Shown in pieces: positions 51,028 through 54,882 of a stretch of 54,882 bases of DNA. How positions within the stretch are numbered: the first letter of the stretch is position 1; the number at the start of each line of letters is the position of its first letter. The stretch covers positions 1 through 54,882 of the forward strand of contig JAFXQX010000035.1 of assembly GCA_017526745.1 (NCBI GenBank). The letters are read 5' to 3'. The notes beneath the pieces are model-generated. The model saw only the letters and a program-made list of their open reading frames with translations, made no database searches and had not been told where the DNA came from. Both the position numbers and the translations under genes were made by a program. Origin of the DNA: Lachnospiraceae bacterium. GTDB taxonomy: Bacteria > Bacillota > Clostridia > Lachnospirales > Lachnospiraceae.

Positions 51028-52440
51028 ATGGAAGAAAAAGATCAGAATTATGAATTCATGACCGAAACGATCAAGAAGCCTCCGGTAAATAAACGGAAGC
51101 TTTTTAAGAAGATAGTCACTACGATATTCCTGGGGATATTGTTCGGATTGTGCGCATGTGCCGCATTTGCATTCGCATTTCCGCATATTCAGGCATATCT
51201 GTATCCGCCGGACGAGACCAAACCGGTGTCACTTCCGGTTGATGAGAGCGTTCAGGAAGAAGAGCCCGTCGAGCCCTTTGTCATGCCGGAGAACGATTCA
51301 TCTGCGGAGGCACCCGATAACGACAAGGCTCAGGGACCTGAGGACGGTGAAAAAAAGCCTGAAGATGAGGCTGCATCGACTCCTGCTCCGGATAATCCGG
51401 AAAAAAGCGATGAAGCGGAAAAGGAAGTCGTTGTAAACAATATCGTCGAGACAATAGAGAAGGATCTTGAACTTGATGATTACAGATCGCTCCTTCGCAA
51501 GATATCGGCTATAGCGGATGCGACCAAAAAGAGTCTTGTGACGGTTTCGGCAGTCAGCTCCAATACGGACTGGTTCAACAATTCATATGAAAACAACAAT
51601 TCGACAACGGGTATCATAATTGCCGATAACGGCAGGGAACTTCTGATGATATCTCCGTCCGACATACTGCATAAAGCCAGAAACGTCAGGGTCACATTCT
51701 GTGACGGAATGACGTATCCCGCAAGAGTCAAGGATGCCGATGCAAATACTGATCTTTGTATCGTGTCCATCGATCTGGAACATATTGAAGAAAAGACAAT
51801 GGAGCAGATCGAAATGGCCCAGTTTGGAGGTATAGCGACATCCGCTGTGGGAGTGCCTGTAGTAGCCGTAGGTGCACCGTACGGAGCCCCCGGGTCAGTC
51901 GGAACCGGGCAGATCACATCCAATTCGGTGGTGATCGACAAGTCGGATTCAAGTGTCAGGATAATATCCACGGATATATATGCAAGCGTTGACGGAAGCG
52001 GCGTACTTGTAAACTATAACGGAAGGATCGTCGGCATCATATGTCATGAGGACATGTCCGGAAATATGCCGAACCTTCTGCGGGCATATGCGGTATCCGA
52101 TATTTCGGACAGCATAGAAAAGATCTCAAACGGACAGCAGCTCGCAACGCTTGGGATCATCGGAACGGATGTAACACCCGAGGCAAACGCCGACAGAAAC
52201 GTTCCGTTCGGAGCGTATGTTAAAGAGGTAGTCGCGGACTCGCCTGCGATGAATGTAGGCATACGCAACGGGGATGTGATCGTAAAGCTCGGGACCACGG
52301 AGATCAGTTCATTTGCCGATTACAGGCAGGCGATGCTCGGATACCAGCCGCAGGATGTTGTGACGGTCACGCTTGAGAGGCCCGGCAGAGACGAGTATGC
52401 GGAAATGACATATGAAGTGACACTGGAGGAACTTAAATGA
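51028..52440 (+). CDS. HtrA/DegP-like (S1C) membrane protein with a degraded catalytic triad and a PDZ domain
   Basis: A 470-residue protein. One TM helix (about residues 29-51) is followed by a Pro/Glu/Asp-rich outer linker (60-135), a trypsin-like domain (about 160-365) and a PDZ domain (about 375-470; FGAYVKEVVADSPAMNVGIRNGDVIVKLG in pieces). The Asp of the triad is kept (Asp242, NTDLCIVSI) and Ser324 is in DGSGVLVN instead of GNSGGPL. The usual His of the HVV motif is replaced in LLMISPSDIL. It therefore looks like a non-catalytic binding protein. It is coupled by ATGA to YhaM. Confidence 0.85.
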   Translation: MEEKDQNYEFMTETIKKPPVNKRKLFKKIVTTIFLGILFGLCACAAFAFAFPHIQAYLYPPDETKPVSLPVDESVQEEEPVEPFVMPENDSSAEAPDNDKAQGPEDGEKKPEDEAASTPAPDNPEKSDEAEKEVVVNNIVETIEKDLELDDYRSLLRKISAIADATKKSLVTVSAVSSNTDWFNNSYENNNSTTGIIIADNGRELLMISPSDILHKARNVRVTFCDGMTYPARVKDADANTDLCIVSIDLEHIEEKTMEQIEMAQFGGIATSAVGVPVVAVGAPYGAPGSVGTGQITSNSVVIDKSDSSVRIISTDIYASVDGSGVLVNYNGRIVGIICHEDMSGNMPNLLRAYAVSDISDSIEKISNGQQLATLGIIGTDVTPEANADRNVPFGAYVKEVVADSPAMNVGIRNGDVIVKLGTTEISSFADYRQAMLGYQPQDVVTVTLERPGRDEYAEMTYEVTLEELK

Positions 52441-53381
52441 AATACATAGAAAGTTTCAGGGACGGCGAGGGTATCAATGATATCTACCTTGTCAGATCCA
52501 AAAGATCGGATGTGACCAAGACCGGCAAACCCTACGATAAGCTTGTACTTACGGACAAGACCGGAAGCATAGATGCGATGATATGGGATCCCAACTCAGC
52601 CGGAATAGACGATTTTGATGTTCTCGACTATATTCTTGTAAATGCTGTCGTGAACACCTATCAGGGGGCAAATCAGCTCAACATCAAGCGCGTCAGGAAA
52701 TGCAGCGAAGGCGAATATGATCCCGCAGATTACCTGCCGGTATCTGAATATGATGTCGACAAGATGTGGGAAGAGCTGATGTCGTTCAGGGACAAGGTAG
52801 GGAACAAATACCTGTCTCAACTACTTGCGTTATTTTTTGATGATGCGGCTTTTGCGGAAAAGTTCAGAAAGTGTTCAGCGGCAAAGGCAGTGCATCACGG
52901 GTTCATCGGCGGACTTCTGGAGCATACTCTTTCGGTCACGAAACTGTGTGAATACTATACTAAAGCCTACCCGATGCTCAATGCCAATCTTCTTCTTACG
53001 GTGGCGATGCTCCACGATATAGGAAAGACAAAAGAACTGTCGGATTTTCCGCAGAATGATTATACGGATGAAGGACAGCTCCTGGGGCATATAGTGATGG
53101 GCGCTCATATGGTAATGGATAAAATGGACGGCATTGAGGGATTTCCCGAAAAGCTCTACTCGGAAGTGACACATTGCATCCTTGCCCATCATGGCGAATA
53201 CGAATTCGGGTCCCCGAAAAAGCCCGCGATCATGGAGGCGGTCGCTCTTCACTTTGCCGACAATACCGACGCCAAGATGGAGACGATGAAGGAGATCTTT
53301 TCATCCACGGATAATGACGGATGGCTCGGGTTCAACAGACTGATCGATTCGAACATCCGCAAGACTTCAAGGAACGGATAG
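52437..53381 (+). CDS. yhaM: 3'-5' exoribonuclease YhaM family
   Basis: A 314-residue protein. An N-terminal OB-fold (about residues 10-90, DKLVLTDKTGSIDAMIWD) joins a C-terminal HD domain with the metal motif LHDIGKTKEL and the flanking LEHTLSVTKL and ILAHHGEYEFG. YhaM degrades RNA and single-stranded DNA from the 3' end. The start shares ATGA with the HtrA-like gene. It ends five bases before the RlmD start, so all three form one operon. Confidence 0.93.
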   Translation: MKYIESFRDGEGINDIYLVRSKRSDVTKTGKPYDKLVLTDKTGSIDAMIWDPNSAGIDDFDVLDYILVNAVVNTYQGANQLNIKRVRKCSEGEYDPADYLPVSEYDVDKMWEELMSFRDKVGNKYLSQLLALFFDDAAFAEKFRKCSAAKAVHHGFIGGLLEHTLSVTKLCEYYTKAYPMLNANLLLTVAMLHDIGKTKELSDFPQNDYTDEGQLLGHIVMGAHMVMDKMDGIEGFPEKLYSEVTHCILAHHGEYEFGSPKKPAIMEAVALHFADNTDAKMETMKEIFSSTDNDGWLGFNRLIDSNIRKTSRNG

Positions 53382-53386
53382 GGTAT

Positions 53387-54784
53387 ATGGACCATCAAAA
53401 GAACGAGATACTGACGGTTACGATCGATGATATCGGCAGAGACGGTGAGGGTATAGGCAGGTATGACGGCTATACCCTTTTTGTTAAAGATGCCGTTTGC
53501 GGGGATACCGTTAAAGCGAGACTTACTAAGGTCAAGAAAAACTATGCGTACGCAAGGTGCGAGGAGATCATAACGCCTTCGCCGGACCGGACAGAGCCTT
53601 TCTGCGCCGAACACAGAAGATGCGGCGGATGCCAGATCCAGGCGCTTTCTTACGATGCCCAGCTTCGCTTCAAGGAAAACAAGGTAAAAAATGATCTTGT
53701 GCGTATCGGCGGCATATCTCGGGAGATCGTAACCGGAGCATTTGACGGGATCATCGGGATGGATGAGGCGGTCAGGTACAGGAACAAATCGCAGTATCCT
53801 GTCGGACGGACATCTTCGGGAAAGATCGTTGCGGGATTTTACGCAAAAAGGACGCATGACATCATACCATGCAATGACTGCGGCATTGCGCCTGAAGAAA
53901 ATGCAAAGATAGTCGGCATCATACTTGACCATATGAGGGAATACGGCATTAAGCCTTATGATGAGACGGACGGTAGCGGTACCATCCGGCACATCATCAT
54001 CAGAAAAGGATTTGCCACCGGACAGATCATGACATGTCTTGTTATCAAACAGGCTTTGGGAAGATTGCGGGAAGGACATTATCTTGCCGGACAGGACGAG
54101 CTTACCGGAAAGCTTTCAAAGGTTAACGGGATGACATCGATAGTTGTTTCGTTAAATAATGAGAATACAAATGTCATCATGGGCAAAGCATCTCATACGA
54201 TATGGGGAAGCGGTACTATACAGGACAGGCTTTGCGGGAAGACATTTGAGATCTCACCTGAGTCCTTCTTCCAGGTAAATCCGGTACAGACCGAAAAACT
54301 GTATGATACCGCCATAGAATATGCAGGCCTTTCGGGGAATGAAGAAGTATGGGACATCTGCTGCGGTATCGGAACGATATCGCTGTGTCTGGCGGACAGA
54401 TCGCGCCGGGTCCACGGTCTGGAGATAGTACCCGAAGCCATAGAAGATGCAAAGAAAAATGCAGCTGCCAATAATGTGGATAATGCTGATTTTATCTGTG
54501 CGGATGCTGCCGATTATCTGTCAGACCATAAGGATGAGATAAAGGCTGATGTGGTCGTATTTGATCCGCCGAGAAAAGGCATGGATGAAAGATCGCTTGA
54601 GGCCGTCTGTAGTGCACATCCCAAGCGCATAGTCTATGTCAGCTGCGACAGTGCCACGCTTGCAAGGGACATCAGCTACCTTTCCGATCATGGTTACGGA
54701 CTGAAGAAGTTTACATGTGTTGATATGTTCCCTCATTCGGTCCATGTGGAGACTGTGGTTCTGCTAACAAGGCAGAATACCTGA
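53387..54784 (+). CDS. rlmD: 23S rRNA (uracil-5-)-methyltransferase RlmD/RumA family
   Basis: A 465-residue SAM-dependent enzyme. An N-terminal TRAM domain (about residues 10-65) comes first; a 4Fe-4S site is suggested by CAEHRRCGGC plus CNDC further on; SAM binding is at WDICCGIGTISLCLA; the catalytic motif is VVFDPPRKG and the nucleophile Cys lies in YVSCDSATLARD. ATG 53387 is preferred because homology begins there; frames from 53321 would overlap YhaM deeply. It methylates C5 of a uridine in 23S rRNA or tRNA; the exact site (U1939, U747 or U54) cannot be fixed by sight. Confidence 0.92.
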   Translation: MDHQKNEILTVTIDDIGRDGEGIGRYDGYTLFVKDAVCGDTVKARLTKVKKNYAYARCEEIITPSPDRTEPFCAEHRRCGGCQIQALSYDAQLRFKENKVKNDLVRIGGISREIVTGAFDGIIGMDEAVRYRNKSQYPVGRTSSGKIVAGFYAKRTHDIIPCNDCGIAPEENAKIVGIILDHMREYGIKPYDETDGSGTIRHIIIRKGFATGQIMTCLVIKQALGRLREGHYLAGQDELTGKLSKVNGMTSIVVSLNNENTNVIMGKASHTIWGSGTIQDRLCGKTFEISPESFFQVNPVQTEKLYDTAIEYAGLSGNEEVWDICCGIGTISLCLADRSRRVHGLEIVPEAIEDAKKNAAANNVDNADFICADAADYLSDHKDEIKADVVVFDPPRKGMDERSLEAVCSAHPKRIVYVSCDSATLARDISYLSDHGYGLKKFTCVDMFPHSVHVETVVLLTRQNT

Positions 54785-54882
54785 CAATCCTTGAATTTAC
54801 GCACTTTTGCGAGTTTTTCTCTTTCAATTATGTGGAGGAAAATCGCAAGGAAAAAACCCTGATTCAGAAAATTACCGTGGCG
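54785..54882. other. Trailing non-coding end of the window
   Basis: No gene start is supported here. TTGCGA (54807-54812) and TCGCAA (54843-54848) can pair with partial T/A extension, and CGCA-CTTT-TGCG before a T-rich run (54814-54823) could act as a weak terminator of rlmD. The window ends too soon to judge. Confidence 0.3.

Noticed and set aside
50438-51061. A 207-codon + strand open frame at the start of mutS2
   Set aside because: It is antisense to conserved MutS2 sequence, very rich in Ser and Arg, and overlaps the divergent promoter.
1-54882. CRISPR arrays, insertion sequences, prophage genes
   Set aside because: No regularly spaced direct repeats, transposase, integrase or structural phage genes were found on either strand.

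Overview
The window is bacterial chromosome with a mid-range GC content, strong AGGAGG-type ribosome binding sites, tightly packed operons with 4-base ATGA overlaps, and protein families typical of anaerobic Clostridia. These include RbsABC-type sugar ABC transport, VanW, YfhO, DUF4037, DUF5662, YhaM and MutS2. Together they suggest a gut or rumen member of the Lachnospiraceae (inference; no rRNA is present). No insertion sequence, prophage, plasmid gene or CRISPR array was seen. The only RNA gene recognised is one tRNA-Gly(GCC).

Bases 1-16781 form a carbohydrate-use region. A 5'-truncated GH31 glycosidase is followed by a LacI-family regulator with a perfect palindromic operator on its own promoter. 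The same operator core recurs, longer, just ahead of a long + strand run: FGGY sugar kinase, GatD-like Zn polyol dehydrogenase, aldo/keto reductase, GatZ-like protein, and a complete ABC importer (permease, double ATPase, second permease, binding lipoprotein). After a stretch of stacked hairpins come a FucU-type mutarotase, a small unknown protein, a rhamnulokinase, a fuculose-phosphate-type aldolase and an AEC transporter, closed by a clear terminator. A likely logic is import, mutarotation or oxidation/reduction, phosphorylation, and then either 4-epimerisation to a glycolytic hexose phosphate or aldol cleavage. No sugar isomerase and no GatY aldolase partner lie in the window.

Bases 16855-19238 hold a very small Tad/Flp pilus-like locus: Flp1-type pilin, short DUF5702-like protein, TadE-like protein with two C-terminal His/Cys modules, A24 prepilin peptidase and a second TadE-like protein. 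It has no ATPase or platform gene. Bases 19235-24999 carry a rhomboid protease (apparently leaderless), a flavodoxin-SCP2 fusion, a HIT protein, pgi, murG, an RluA-type pseudouridine synthase and tRNA-Gly.

Bases 25039-34792 are mixed accessory and cell-wall genes: a CoA-dependent acyltransferase-like protein, DUF4037, an esterase, a flavin reductase, a VanX-like dipeptidase, a YgjP-like metallopeptidase, an amidase lipoprotein, a YgjV-like/GNAT-like protein, a GGDEF protein and a MATE exporter. Bases 34813-41926 carry a queuosine-precursor transporter, YfhO, a Na/Pi symporter, DUF5662, nth and an antisense-overlapping TPR-like protein.

Bases 41905-46415 form an operon of a 35-residue membrane peptide, VanW, an AIR-synthase-like protein, an Lrp regulator and an aminotransferase. 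On the minus strand, mutS2 leads into a two-component system. Divergent from it are an HtrA-like protein that has lost its catalytic His, YhaM exoribonuclease and RlmD. Convergent gene pairs here meet with almost no gap or overlap outright, and two genes appear to be transcribed from their own start codon.
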